Origin: an uncultured Clostridia bacterium
GTDB taxonomy: Bacteria > Bacillota > Clostridia > TANB77 > CAG-508
Length of the DNA: 64,000 bases
Direction: 5' to 3'
NCBI GenBank assembly: GCA_934129895.1
Contig: CAKOWY010000001.1
Location: forward strand, 124,001-188,000
Of this stretch, positions 1 through 8,861 are shown one piece after another (position 1 is the stretch's first letter; every line of letters begins with the position of its first letter). Below the pieces are notes generated by a model. That model did not search any database, was not told where the DNA came from, and saw nothing but the letters and a program-made list of their open reading frames with translations. Made by a program: the position numbers and the translations under genes.

Positions 1-429
1 CACAAATTTATTTTCTTTTGATGAATCATTAACTCCTGTTAGCATAACTGTTCTTTTAAAATTTTCTGCTCTTTCTGGTGATTGATTTGCAATTGTTTTT
101 TTAGTTTCTATAATATCATTATCTACCAAATCAGCTACACTATTTATTCTCTTTACAAAAGAGGAAATATCTTCAGATTCAGCTATTTTTTTTATGTCTT
201 TTCCTTTTATATTTCCTCCACCTCTAGGTGTTCCAAGATTAACTCTTCTATTTATTTCCATAGAAAAACTATTTGTTATATTTTTAAAAGTTTCTTCTGA
301 AGCTCTATTAGTAGCATCTTTAATTGCCAAACTAATCAGACTAAGTGTTGACATAGCCATAATAACTAATAATATTATTATTGATTTTAAACTTTTTCTT
401 GTTACATATGCAAAAGCATTTTTTATCAT
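1..429 (-). CDS. ABC transporter permease, FtsX-like family (partial, 3' end outside window)
   Basis: This reading frame has no stop and runs off the window edge after 143 codons. It opens at an ATG 11 bases after the ATPase gene, with a strong AGGAGGT ribosome site. The start MIKNAFAYVTRKSLKS is followed by a hydrophobic stretch at about residues 16-36, then a polar extracytoplasmic part. This is the layout of an FtsX/MacB-type permease N-terminus, and it resembles the start of the permease two genes upstream (KNAIAYILRKRSRT). By inference the two permeases form a heterodimer with the ATPase between them. The C-terminal membrane helices lie outside the window, so the family call rests on context and N-terminal similarity. 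Confidence 0.8.
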   Translation of the reverse strand, partial: MIKNAFAYVTRKSLKSIIILLVIMAMSTLSLISLAIKDATNRASEETFKNITNSFSMEINRRVNLGTPRGGGNIKGKDIKKIAESEDISSFVKRINSVADLVDNDIIETKKTIANQSPERAENFKRTVMLTGVNDSSKENKFV

Positions 430-440
430 CAATATACCTC

Positions 441-1085
441 CTAATTAATTTTACTTATCTTTCTTAATTTTTTGTCACTTAATTCTAAAATAATATCAGC
501 AGAATTTGCAACTTCCTTACTATGTGTTACAACTATTACACATTTATTTTTCTCTTTAGCCAATTTTTTTAATATTTCTATTATTTCTCCTGCAGTGTCA
601 CTATCAAGATTTCCTGTAGGTTCGTCAGCTAGAATTATTGGTGCTTCTGATGCTAATGCTCTTGCTATGGCTACTCTTTGCTGTTGGCCACCAGATAGTT
701 TCATTACATTTCTATTTATCTGACTTTCATCAAGTCCCAATTTTAACAAAATATCTTCTGATGCCTTTTTATTTACTAATCTAACATTTTCAATTGGTGT
801 TAAATAATCAATTAAATTATAATTTTGAAAAACTAATGTTATATTGTTTTTTCTATGATTACTATACCCTTTGTTCTCTATATCCTCATTTTTGAATAGA
901 ATTTGACCTTTTTGTGGTTTGTCTAGTCCTGCTAATAATGAAAGTAATGTTGACTTCCCTGCTCCTGATTTTCCTATTATTGCATAAAATTGTCCAAGTT
1001 CAAACTTTTGATTTACTGATGACAAAATCTTCTCTTTTGAATTTGAATAATTATATGTTACATTTTTTATTTCTAATATATCCAT
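441..1085 (-). CDS. ABC transporter ATP-binding protein (MacB/LolD type)
   Basis: A complete ATPase subunit of 214 residues. Visible motifs are Walker A (GKSGAGKST, about residues 38-46), the Q-loop (VFQNYN), the signature LSGGQQQRVAIARAL, Walker B (IILADEPTGNLD) and the switch histidine (VVTHS). The ADEPTGNLD form is typical of ATPases that serve FtsX-type permeases in exporting lipoproteins, antimicrobial peptides or antibiotics, or in sensing them. It lies 9 bases after one permease gene and 11 bases before a second, so the three are almost certainly one operon. The substrate cannot be read from the sequence. Confidence 0.93.
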   Translation of the reverse strand: MDILEIKNVTYNYSNSKEKILSSVNQKFELGQFYAIIGKSGAGKSTLLSLLAGLDKPQKGQILFKNEDIENKGYSNHRKNNITLVFQNYNLIDYLTPIENVRLVNKKASEDILLKLGLDESQINRNVMKLSGGQQQRVAIARALASEAPIILADEPTGNLDSDTAGEIIEILKKLAKEKNKCVIVVTHSKEVANSADIILELSDKKLRKISKIN

Positions 1086-1094
1086 TGCAATCTC

Positions 1095-2372
1095 CTAACT
1101 TATTTTTGATAATATTTCTTTTGGTTTTTTTACTAATATCATTGCACTTGCAATAATAACTGATAAAACAATAATTCCTATTAATATTCCATAACTTTGT
1201 AAAAATATTGTAATATTTGATATTAAATTATCATTTTTTAGTAGATTATTAATATTTATTGTCGAATTATCAGAATTGATAAATCCACCTATTATTTGAT
1301 TTAATATCACATTTCCTAAAAATAAAGATGATACTATAGATGGTAGTGATATAAATATCAACTCAAATATAAATTGAGTTATAATTTTTGCTTTACTTAT
1401 TCCTATTGATAATAGTATTCCTATTTCATAAATTCTTTCCCTTAGCCATAAAATTAATATTAATGATAAAACTATTATTCCTCCTGTCATAATTGAATAT
1501 GTCATAACCTTTATTATATGTTTTATCCCTTCTACAGATTCTAAAGTTTCTTCATATACATCATCATTTTTTTCAATATTGAATTTTGACCAATCAATTT
1601 TTATTTCTTTAATTTTATTTAATACTATATCTGTATCTTCTGAACTATCTGAAAATATTTCAAGTTTGTTTACAACTTTATTGTTTTCTGCTTTGTTTAA
1701 TGCTGTTTGGCTTGATTCATAATCAATAAATACCATATTTTCACTAAAGTCTGATGTCATTCCTGTGTATTTTTCTTGTTTTTTTCCAGAGAAAATCCCA
1801 ATAATCTCAAATTCATATTCTGTTTTTATTTCATTATTGTTTAAATCAAATAGCTCAAGACGAATTTTATCATTTAATCCTAAATTATTTTTTTGTGCCA
1901 GTTCTTCATGTATAATAATTTTTTTTCTGTCATCTTTTTCTATATATCTACCTTTTGTAAGAGTAAAAATTCCACTATTAAATAAATTGTTCTTTTTAGT
2001 ATTATTTGTAGCTTCTAATGAAAGTATATTCTTGAATTCTTCCGGCAAATCATTTCTTTCGACCATTTGCATTCCTTCTACTGCGTTAATATTAGTAGGT
2101 TTTGCTAATCCATCATATTGGTTAATTGTTTCTTTTATCTCTTTTATATTTTCTATTTCTTTAAATTGATTTGTTTCAAAGTTTTCATTGTTGTTTTGTG
2201 TTATTGATAAAGATGTATTTGATAACTTATATAAATTATTTTCTAAGTTGCTTGTTGATTTCATTGTGTTTAAACATGAGTATAAGCATGAAAGAACTAT
2301 TGTTAAAATAATAAATATAATAACTGTTCTACTCCTCTTTCTCAAGATATATGCTATAGCATTTTTTAACAT
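1095..2372 (-). CDS. ABC transporter permease, FtsX-like family
   Basis: A permease of about 425 residues: an N-terminal membrane helix (residues about 13-33), a long extracytoplasmic domain, and three predicted helices near the C-terminus (around residues 285-310, 330-350 and 390-415). This is the FtsX/MacB layout. The reading frame can be opened three codons earlier at a TTG (2381). The ATG at 2372 is preferred because the GGAG ribosome site lies about 10 bases before it but only one base before the TTG. It is the first gene of the permease-ATPase-permease operon. The extracytoplasmic part is rich in Asn, Glu and Lys, and no substrate can be inferred. Confidence 0.85.
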   Translation of the reverse strand: MLKNAIAYILRKRSRTVIIFIILTIVLSCLYSCLNTMKSTSNLENNLYKLSNTSLSITQNNNENFETNQFKEIENIKEIKETINQYDGLAKPTNINAVEGMQMVERNDLPEEFKNILSLEATNNTKKNNLFNSGIFTLTKGRYIEKDDRKKIIIHEELAQKNNLGLNDKIRLELFDLNNNEIKTEYEFEIIGIFSGKKQEKYTGMTSDFSENMVFIDYESSQTALNKAENNKVVNKLEIFSDSSEDTDIVLNKIKEIKIDWSKFNIEKNDDVYEETLESVEGIKHIIKVMTYSIMTGGIIVLSLILILWLRERIYEIGILLSIGISKAKIITQFIFELIFISLPSIVSSLFLGNVILNQIIGGFINSDNSTININNLLKNDNLISNITIFLQSYGILIGIIVLSVIIASAMILVKKPKEILSKIS

Positions 2373-2419
2373 TTTTATCAATCTCCTTTATATATATTTA
2401 ATAGATTCCATTCTTTTTA

Positions 2420-2551
2420 CTACTTTCCATCTATTATGTATGAATTATGTGCTACTCCATTTGGCACATTATATTGATTCTCAAATAATTCAATATCTTT
2501 ATCATCTGCTCATATATATATTATATCATCAGAGATGATAATATCTTTCAT
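2420..2551 (-). pseudogene. Remnant of FprA-type flavodiiron protein N-terminus
   Basis: Read on the minus strand from the ATG at 2551, the translation is MKDIIISDDIIYI, a TGA, then ADDKDIELFENQYNVPNG and HNSYIIDGK, then a stop. The block ELFENQYNVPNG...NSYIID matches the conserved N-terminus of A-type flavoproteins (flavodiiron NO/O2 reductases; typically DLFEGQYVVPNG...YNSYVI, as I recall the family). The in-frame TGA stands where a glycine GGA would be expected, and the frame ends about 43 codons in, where the full protein has some 400 residues. There is no room for the rest before the ABC permease gene. It lies directly downstream of desulfoferrodoxin, a usual neighbourhood for fprA. Short length is the main uncertainty. 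Confidence 0.65.
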
Positions 2552-2604
2552 TTTTCACAATCTTTTCTATGTAACAAATCTCACATAAAAAGCTTTATCT
2601 ATAT

Positions 2605-2985
2605 TTATTCAACCTCTTTTGACCAAAGTCCATGTTTATTGCAAAAAGAATAAATTTTACTTCCTTTAACATATGGAAATATTACACAGGCTTCTTCATC
2701 TGGCAATAAAAATTTCTTTATAATTTTATTATTTGCTAACATTGCAATCCATTCTATAAAATGGTCTTCTTCCATAACATGGTTAACCTTTACAATTATA
2801 TGATTATCTATTACTTCATAGTTTGGTACATGTTTTTCAAAAGATGCGTCTACACTATTTGGAGCTAATTCTATCATTTCTTCACCGCAACATTTAATAC
2901 TACAATTATCACTAGTACAATCTTTTATGACTTCAACTAAAGCTTGACATTTAGAACATCTTTTTATTACTAATTCTTTTTTCAT
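2605..2985 (-). CDS. dfx: Desulfoferrodoxin / superoxide reductase
   Basis: A 126-residue two-domain iron protein that reduces superoxide to hydrogen peroxide in the cytoplasm of anaerobes. The N-terminal desulforedoxin-like site is visible as C10-x2-C13 and C32-C33. The catalytic centre is complete: His52 (in EKHVP), His69, His75, Cys115 and His118 (in FCNKHG), at nearly the same numbers as the known desulfoferrodoxin ligands. The Glu-Lys pair before the first histidine is also present. It follows rubrerythrin by 52 bases in the same direction. The two probably act in sequence, with peroxide made here removed by rubrerythrin. Confidence 0.95.
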   Translation of the reverse strand: MKKELVIKRCSKCQALVEVIKDCTSDNCSIKCCGEEMIELAPNSVDASFEKHVPNYEVIDNHIIVKVNHVMEEDHFIEWIAMLANNKIIKKFLLPDEEACVIFPYVKGSKIYSFCNKHGLWSKEVE

Positions 2986-3037
2986 AAATTCCCTCCATAT
3001 TAATTTATATTTCTCATAAGAATAGTTTTTCTATATT

Positions 3038-3577
3038 TTAATAATTTTCAGCTTTAATTTCGAAATATGCTTTTGGATGGCTACATACAGGGCAAACTTC
3101 TGGAGCTTTTGTTCCAACAACAATATGTCCACAATTTCTACATTTCCATATTTTAACTTCTCCTGCTTCAAATACTTTTCCATCTTTTACATTTTCTAAT
3201 AATTTTAAATATCTTTCTTCATGTTCTTTTTCAATTTTACCAACTTCTTCAAATAAGTATGCAATATGGTCAAAACCTTCTTCTTTAGCTATTTTAGCAA
3301 ATTCAGCATACATATCTGTCCATTCATAATTTTCTCCATCAGCAGCAGCATTTAAGTTCTCAACTGTTGTTCCAATTTCTCCACCATTTAATAATTTAAA
3401 CCACATTTTTGCATGTTCTTTTTCATTATCAGCTGTTTCTTGGAAAATTGCAGCTATTTGTTCATATCCTTCTTTTTTTGCTTTACTGGCAAAATATGTA
3501 TATTTATTTCTTGCCTGAGATTCTCCGGCAAAAGCCGTCATTAAATTTTGCTCTGTTTTTGATCCTTTTAATTCCAT
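3038..3577 (-). CDS. rbr: Rubrerythrin (copy 1)
   Basis: A 179-residue peroxide-reducing non-haem iron protein. The N-terminal ferritin-like four-helix domain has the Glu/His pairs of a di-iron site (AGESQARNKY, ETADNEKEHAK and EEVGKIEKEHEERY). The C-terminal rubredoxin domain has C-x2-C twice (CRNCGH and CPVCSHPKAYF). An AGGAGG ribosome site and a clear promoter lie upstream. It is nearly identical to a second copy at 16103-16642. Downstream is desulfoferrodoxin, making a small oxidative-stress operon. Confidence 0.96.
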   Translation of the reverse strand: MELKGSKTEQNLMTAFAGESQARNKYTYFASKAKKEGYEQIAAIFQETADNEKEHAKMWFKLLNGGEIGTTVENLNAAADGENYEWTDMYAEFAKIAKEEGFDHIAYLFEEVGKIEKEHEERYLKLLENVKDGKVFEAGEVKIWKCRNCGHIVVGTKAPEVCPVCSHPKAYFEIKAENY

Positions 3578-3609
3578 AATTATTACCTCCTAATACTTTT
3601 TACCTATGC

Positions 3610-3638
3610 AAAATATCACATTATTGAATTAAAGTCAA
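3610..3638 (-). promoter_or_regulatory. Sigma-A type promoter for rubrerythrin operon
   Basis: Reading on the minus strand there is TTGACT, a 17-base spacer, then TATTTT, ending about 35 bases before the rubrerythrin ATG. Spacing is ideal and the -35 box matches five of six consensus bases. No PerR-like operator was recognised with confidence. Confidence 0.6.
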
Positions 3639-3698
3639 TATTTTTTGATGTTAGAATAAAATTAAAAATACACCTTGTAATTTGTATTTAATCTTAAT

Positions 3699-4118
3699 TT
3701 AATTTCTTATATATTTCTCTATTGAATTGTATTTATCTGGAGATATTCTATATATTCCATTATAAGGTTGTTCAATAAAGTATTTACCTTTTTTCTTATA
3801 AACAAACACTGTTGAAGTTTTGTTTTCTTTATACTTAAAATCTATTTTTATTTCATTTTCAACATTTATAGGACTATCTTGTATGCTTTCGCTAGTTGTT
3901 GTTCTTTTAACTTCACTTATAATATATATTATATCTTTTATTTTGTCCTGTTCAGATACCTCAATTTTTTTTCCGTTTTGTTCTAAATTTATGTTATAAA
4001 CACTATCATCTGATGGTATATTCAAAGTATAAGAAGATTTATTAAAATATAAAATTCCTAATGCTCCACCTACACACACCAACAAAATAATTATAAAAAT
4101 CATTTTTTCTTTTTTCAT
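3699..4118 (-). CDS. Small membrane-anchored protein, possibly DUF5301-like
   Basis: A 139-residue protein with one N-terminal membrane helix (IFIIILLVCVGGALGILYF), followed by an outside domain of about 110 residues. The outside part ends in a pattern (KKKGKYFIEQPYNGIY) that I associate from memory with the DUF5301 family. No catalytic motif is visible. The frame can be opened five codons earlier at a TTG (4133). The ATG at 4118 is chosen because GGAGG lies 9 bases before it. It follows the CPBP protease gene with a gap of about 34 bases and may be co-transcribed. Function unknown. Confidence 0.75.
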   Translation of the reverse strand: MKKEKMIFIIILLVCVGGALGILYFNKSSYTLNIPSDDSVYNINLEQNGKKIEVSEQDKIKDIIYIISEVKRTTTSESIQDSPINVENEIKIDFKYKENKTSTVFVYKKKGKYFIEQPYNGIYRISPDKYNSIEKYIRN

Positions 4119-4152
4119 ATCTTTTTCCTCCAACCAATCATATTACAATTCA

Positions 4153-4731
4153 TTACTCTTTTTCTACATTATAATCTAGTCCTGTTTTTTTAAACGCACA
4201 ATATAATAGTGGTATCAAAATAATCATTTCAGCAATAATCCAAATATATATTAAATCCAAGTTACCAGTTTTCATAAATACACTTGTTATACTATAATTC
4301 CATAACCAATGAAATCCTGTTGACATCCAAACACTTTTTGAAAAAATAAACATCTCTCCTGACACTATTCCATATAATAGTGGAAATATAAACATTATAA
4401 TTGTACTTATATTATCTGTATTAGCAATATGTGGAACTGCAAAAATAAGAGCCGATACAATTAATCTTATATATATATTCTTTACCTTTTTTAGAATTAA
4501 TCCTAAAAATAAACCACGAAAAATTAATTCTTCCAATAACGCCACTATAAAATAATATATTAATTTATTTTTACCATCTATAAGTAAAGTTAAGAAATTA
4601 TTATTTTCTATTATCATATTTTGTTTTACAATCATATAAACTAACAAAACTAATAACACTGCAAAAAAGGTTCCACTTACAAAATTCAATATATCTACTT
4701 TTCTAAATCTTAAACCTATTGTCTTTAACAT
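4153..4731 (-). CDS. CPBP family intramembrane metalloprotease
   Basis: A polytopic membrane protein of 192 residues with the conserved motifs of CPBP (CAAX protease and bacteriocin-processing) enzymes: EELIFRG (EExxxR), PHIAN (the FxxxH region) and GFHWLWNYS. These supply the glutamate, arginine and histidines of the active site within the membrane. Family members process prenylated proteins or bacteriocins or provide immunity; the substrate here cannot be read. The GAGGAG ribosome site lies 6 bases before the ATG. The small membrane-anchored protein is encoded just downstream. Confidence 0.9.
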   Translation of the reverse strand: MLKTIGLRFRKVDILNFVSGTFFAVLLVLLVYMIVKQNMIIENNNFLTLLIDGKNKLIYYFIVALLEELIFRGLFLGLILKKVKNIYIRLIVSALIFAVPHIANTDNISTIIMFIFPLLYGIVSGEMFIFSKSVWMSTGFHWLWNYSITSVFMKTGNLDLIYIWIIAEMIILIPLLYCAFKKTGLDYNVEKE

Positions 4732-4799
4732 ATTATCTCCTCAACAAATTACTAGTTATCTTTCACTTTTTATCTTTTAAACAATAGTTAACTCCTGTA

Positions 4800-5792
4800 C
4801 TATTTCAATTTTTTTATGTCTTCGCCCATTATTTCTAAATAATCTTTTTCTGCTTGTGTTAAATGATTTTTCATATATTCATCATATTCTTTATGAGCTT
4901 TTTCTAATGCTTTTTCATGAGATATTCTTCCTGCTCCTTCTAATATATCTTTATGAGTCATAGTTAAAAATCCATCTAGTTCTTTTACCCATTCTTTCAT
5001 CGTCATTGCATGCATATTTAAAGCATTAATCTCTGCAACATCTAAATATGCTGACACCATTCTATTTAATAAATCTAATTCTTTTTCACTTAAATAATTT
5101 TTAGCAATCTCTGTCTCTGCTTTGGTAGGCATATTTCCCTTAAAATTTGTTAATCCAATATTTTCCTTTTGACTATCTACTCTATTAAATATTACTTCTG
5201 CTGCCGTATTACCATGAACAGCATAGTGCATTTTGTTTTGAACCGTTTTAAAAAATTCTCTTGTTTGTTCATTTTTCGCATCATAATCTACACTAGTTGC
5301 ATAAATATCTAGTATTTTTCTCCAAAATACTTTTTCAGATGAACGAATATCTCTAATTTTTTCTAATACTTCTTCAAAATATGTTCCTCCACCATTATTT
5401 TTGAATCTTTTAACATTAATGTTATACCCTTTTATTAGATATTCTTTTATCAATTTATTGGCCCATATTCTAAATTGTGTACCTCGAACTGATCTTACCC
5501 TATATCCAACTGATATAATTAAATCCAAATTATAAAATTTTGTTTTATAATTTTTTCCATCTTTAGCAGTTGTCAAGCATTCCTTGACAACTGAATTTTC
5601 TTCTAGTTCTTTTTCTTCAAATATATTCTTTATATGTAAACTTATATTTTGTTTCGTAGTATCAAATAATTCAGCCATTGAATTTTGAGTAAGCCATACA
5701 TTTTCTTCTTCTACTCTTACCTCAATATCAATTTGTCCATCATCTGTTGTATACATTATAAATTTATTTCGTTCATCTAATTCATTATCCAT
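4800..5792 (-). CDS. RhuM-family (virulence RhuM-like) protein
   Basis: A 330-residue protein with the RhuM layout. The N-terminal part reads YTTDDGQIDIEVRVEEENVW then LTQNSMAELF, like a small DNA-binding domain. Next is a conserved core (YNLDLIISVGYRVRSVRGTQ, then FRIWA) and a helical C-terminal half. RhuM was named in a Salmonella pathogenicity island, but relatives are widespread in gut bacteria, often in accessory regions, and the biochemical role is not settled. The gene stands alone with its own AAGGGAG ribosome site. A link to defence or a toxin-antitoxin role is only a guess. Confidence 0.85.
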   Translation of the reverse strand: MDNELDERNKFIMYTTDDGQIDIEVRVEEENVWLTQNSMAELFDTTKQNISLHIKNIFEEKELEENSVVKECLTTAKDGKNYKTKFYNLDLIISVGYRVRSVRGTQFRIWANKLIKEYLIKGYNINVKRFKNNGGGTYFEEVLEKIRDIRSSEKVFWRKILDIYATSVDYDAKNEQTREFFKTVQNKMHYAVHGNTAAEVIFNRVDSQKENIGLTNFKGNMPTKAETEIAKNYLSEKELDLLNRMVSAYLDVAEINALNMHAMTMKEWVKELDGFLTMTHKDILEGAGRISHEKALEKAHKEYDEYMKNHLTQAEKDYLEIMGEDIKKLK

Positions 5793-5951
5793 TATGTAAA
5801 ACTCCCTTCAAAGTTTATTTTCTATCTGATTGTCTTTTAAATATCTATTATAATTTTACGTAAAACATCTGTTCTTGTCAATAGTTAAAAATAAATTTCA
5901 AAATTTTTTCAAACTCTGAAATCTAAATATTTATATTAAATTCAAATTGTT

Positions 5952-6554
5952 TTATCTAGCATACTGTCTACTTTGTAATCTACCTTCTGATATATCATGA
6001 GTAACCATTATTGCTGTAATTTTTTCATTTTTCAATATTTTATAAATGTCCTCTGTAACCATTAATCTAGTTTGATAATCTAATGCAGAAAATGCTTCAT
6101 CTAATAATAAAATCTTTGGTTTAATCGCAAGGGTTCTTATTAATGCTACTCTTTGTCTCATTCCACCTGATAACTGATTTGGATATTTATCTTTGAATTC
6201 ATATAGTCCATATTTTTTTAGTAATTCAACTACATACTTTTTATTTTCTGGAGTATTATTTTTTTGAATTTCTAAACCCAAAAAAACATTATTTAATACT
6301 GTTCTCCATTCAAGTAAATTATCTTTTTGAAGCATATATCCTATTTTTCCATCTATATATGTAGTTCCTGATGTTTTACTTTCCAGTCCTGCTATTATTG
6401 ACAATAGTGTAGATTTTCCGCATCCACTTGGTCCAATTATACTTACATATTCTCCTTCATCTACCTTAAAATTTATATTCTTTAATGCTTCTATTTCTCC
6501 GTTTTTTGCCTGATATATTTTACATATATTTTTTACTTCTAATATATTTTTCAT
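5952..6554 (-). pseudogene. Truncated ABC import ATPase (nitrate/sulfonate/taurine type)
   Basis: A 200-residue reading frame with Walker A (GPSGCGKST), signature (LSGGMRQRVALIRTL), Walker B (ILLLDEAFSALD) and H-loop (MVTHDISE), all intact and most like SsuB/TauB/ThiZ ATPases. After DISE the expected regulatory tail of roughly 45-60 residues is replaced by GRLQSRQYAR and a stop. No permease or binding-protein gene lies nearby. In another frame the same bases read DYKVDSMLDKTI and a stop, which could be the tail of a different gene joined by deletion. This looks like a remnant, though the nucleotide-binding core could still fold. Confidence 0.7.
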
Positions 6555-6609
6555 ATTTCCCCTCCTGCTATATTTTATGTTGATATATTATTTTTGTTTA
6601 TAAATTATA

Positions 6610-6659
6610 AAAAAAGTACCAAATAAAATTTAAAATAACAAATTTTATTTAATACTTTT
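6610..6659 (-). terminator. Intrinsic terminator downstream of aspartokinase
   Basis: A 20-bp stem with two G-U pairs and an 8-base loop, followed on the minus strand by seven Ts. It begins about 11 bases after the aspartokinase stop. Confidence 0.85.
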
Positions 6660-6670
6660 CTTCATAAATA

Positions 6671-7657
6671 TTAAATTAAAATATTATGAATCTCTTTTAA
6701 TATTTCATCATCAACTATATCTTTAAAAACAATAGAAATTTTTGTTTTACTTATATCTATATTAAATATTTCCAAATTATTTTTTGTAGAAATATTCAAA
6801 ATTTTATATAAAATATCATAATTAGAATCTATTCCATATCCAACAACAGATATTTTAGAAACTTCCTTTTTTATAATGCTTTTTACTCCTGTACTCTCCA
6901 AACTATGTGTTATTAAAGTTCCTTCTTTATCATTAAATGTTGATTCTGTTATTATAGGTGTATTGTATCTCTCTCCTATTTCAACACATCTATCATGTAA
7001 AACTTTTGCACCCTCACTTGATAATGAATACATTTCTTCATAAGATATATTTTTTAACTTATCAGCATTTGATATTTTATTAGGATCTGCAGTATATATT
7101 CCATCCACATCTGAATATATGTAACATTTTTTTACTTGTAATTCTGCAGATAATGCTACTGCTGTTGTATCTGATCCTCCTCTTCCTAATGTTGTTATAT
7201 TATTATCTTTATCCACTCCCTGAAAACCTGTTATTATTACTATATTATCTTCTAGTTCTTTTTTTATTCTATATACATTCATTTTGTCTATTAATGCACT
7301 TTGATAATTATTATTTGTATATATTCCAGCTTGATATCCATTTAATGAAATTGCATTATATCCCATGAGATTTAATAAAATTGCAAGTTTAGAAGCACTA
7401 ATTTGTTCTCCTGTACTTAATAACATATCTAGTTCTCTCTTATTAATACTTGAAGCTTTTTTTATTTCATAAGCATTTGTAATTTCTTCTAATTCTTTTG
7501 CTTGTTTTATCAAATTATCTGTTGTCTTTCCTTGTGCAGATACAACAACAACAACTTTATATTTTTTAGCTTTCTCTATTATCTTTTTTGCAACTATTAA
7601 TAATTTTTCATTATCTGCAAGTGAACTTCCTCCAAATTTTAAAACTATTGTATCCAT
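6671..7657 (-). CDS. Aspartate kinase, short form with one ACT-like region
   Basis: Catalyses ATP-dependent phosphorylation of aspartate, the first step to lysine, threonine, methionine and diaminopimelate. The amino-acid kinase core is clear: VLKFGGSSLAD at the start, TTLGRGGSDTTAVALSAEL, and YSDVDGIYTADP. At 328 residues it is shorter than usual (about 400). After the core, only one ACT-like stretch remains (about residues 262-328, KISVVGYG... IFNIDISKTKISIVF). Other pathway genes are absent from the window. Loss of an ACT domain would be expected to alter feedback control. Ribosome site AAAGGAAG precedes the ATG. Confidence 0.9.
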   Translation of the reverse strand: MDTIVLKFGGSSLADNEKLLIVAKKIIEKAKKYKVVVVVSAQGKTTDNLIKQAKELEEITNAYEIKKASSINKRELDMLLSTGEQISASKLAILLNLMGYNAISLNGYQAGIYTNNNYQSALIDKMNVYRIKKELEDNIVIITGFQGVDKDNNITTLGRGGSDTTAVALSAELQVKKCYIYSDVDGIYTADPNKISNADKLKNISYEEMYSLSSEGAKVLHDRCVEIGERYNTPIITESTFNDKEGTLITHSLESTGVKSIIKKEVSKISVVGYGIDSNYDILYKILNISTKNNLEIFNIDISKTKISIVFKDIVDDEILKEIHNILI

Positions 7658-7675
7658 ATATAACTTCCTTTGATT

Positions 7676-7716
7676 ATAAAAAATAATAGTTATATTTAAT
7701 TATAAACATAACTATT
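7676..7716 (-). terminator. Probable terminator downstream of prfB
   Basis: An inverted repeat (AATAGTTAT / ATAACTATT) around a 14-base AT loop, followed on the minus strand by a T run. It sits between prfB and the aspartokinase gene, suggesting they are separate units. The stem is AT-rich and moderate in strength. Confidence 0.6.
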
Positions 7717-7730
7717 ATATTATATTAATT

Positions 7731-8850
7731 TTATTTTTCCTTGCTACTGTTTATATATTTTAAATAGCTTTCTATAAATCCATCTAAATTTCCATCCATT
7801 ACTGTTTGAACATTTCCAATTTCATAATTTGTTCTATGATCTTTTACAAGTGTATATGGACAAAAAACATAAGACCTTATTTGACTTCCCCATGCAATAT
7901 CTTTTTGTACACCTTTTAAATCATCTATTGTAGCCTTTTGCTCTTTTTCTTTTAAATCAAATAGTTTAGATTTCAGCATTTTCATTGCTGTTTCTCTATT
8001 TTGAATTTGAGAACGCTCTGATTGACAAGCAACAACTATGTTTGTTGGAATATGTGTAATTCTTACTGCTGATGAAGTTTTATTAATATGTTGTCCTCCT
8101 GCTCCTGATGCTCTATATGTATCTACTCTTAAATCGTCTGGATTAATATCTATTTCAATATCTTCTGTTATTTCTGGTAAAACTTCTAAAGATGCAAATG
8201 ATGTATGTCTTCTTCCACCTGCATCAAATGGAGAAATTCTTACTAATCTATGTACTCCCATTTCTCCTTTTAAATATCCATAAGCATTTTCTCCAATTAC
8301 CTCAAATGTAACACTTTTTATTCCAGCTTCATCTCCTTCGAGATAATCTAATTCTTTTACTTCATATCCTTTTTTATTTGCCCATCTTGCATACATTCTA
8401 TAAAGCATTTCTGCCCAATCTTGTGATTCTGTACCTCCTGCCCCTGGATGTAATGTTAATATTGCATTATTTCTGTCATATTTTCCTGAAAGTAAAGTTT
8501 CTAACTGAATTTGCTCGATTTCTTTTTCTAGCTTTCCTGTTGATTTTATTATATCTTTAGCAACATTTTCATCATTTTCCATATTAGCAAGTTCTGTTAA
8601 TTCTATTAAATTTTCAACTTCTTTTTGGACTTGAATATAATTATTTACTGTATTTTTTAAACTTTTTATATTTATAAGTATTCTACTTGTTATTGATGTG
8701 TCTTGTTGCCAAAACTTTTCATCTTGAGTTTGAAGTTCAAGCTCTTTTAATTCTTTTTGTTTTGCATCTAAGTCAAAGAGAGTCACCTAAACTTTCTAAT
8801 TTATTTTTGAATTGTTGTAATTTTGTTAAATTTTCTTCTAATTCTATCAT
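7731..8850 (-). CDS. prfB: Peptide chain release factor 2, with programmed +1 frameshift
   Basis: RF2 reads UGA and UAA stop codons and triggers peptide release. The gene starts at the ATG at 8850. It runs 25 codons to an in-frame TGA at 8775-8773, then continues in the +1 frame to give about 372 residues. Visible motifs are the stop-recognition SPF (VRISPFDAGGRR) and the catalytic GGQ (RASGAGGQHINK). The frameshift is the known autoregulatory device of this family: low RF2 lets ribosomes pause at UGA and shift. An ORF caller without this knowledge would start the gene near 8786. The start lies 11 bases after the transglutaminase-like gene. Confidence 0.97.
8770..8792 (-). promoter_or_regulatory. 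prfB programmed frameshift site
   Basis: On the minus strand the bases read AGGTGACTCTCTTTGAC. The slippery heptamer CTTTGAC (CTT, then stop TGA, then C) is the classic RF2 shift site. The AGGTGA just upstream can act as the internal Shine-Dalgarno-like stimulator. In frame 0 the peptide ends ...ESLGDSL and stops; after the shift it continues DLDAKQKEL. Confidence 0.95.
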
Positions 8851-8861
8851 TTTCTCAACTC

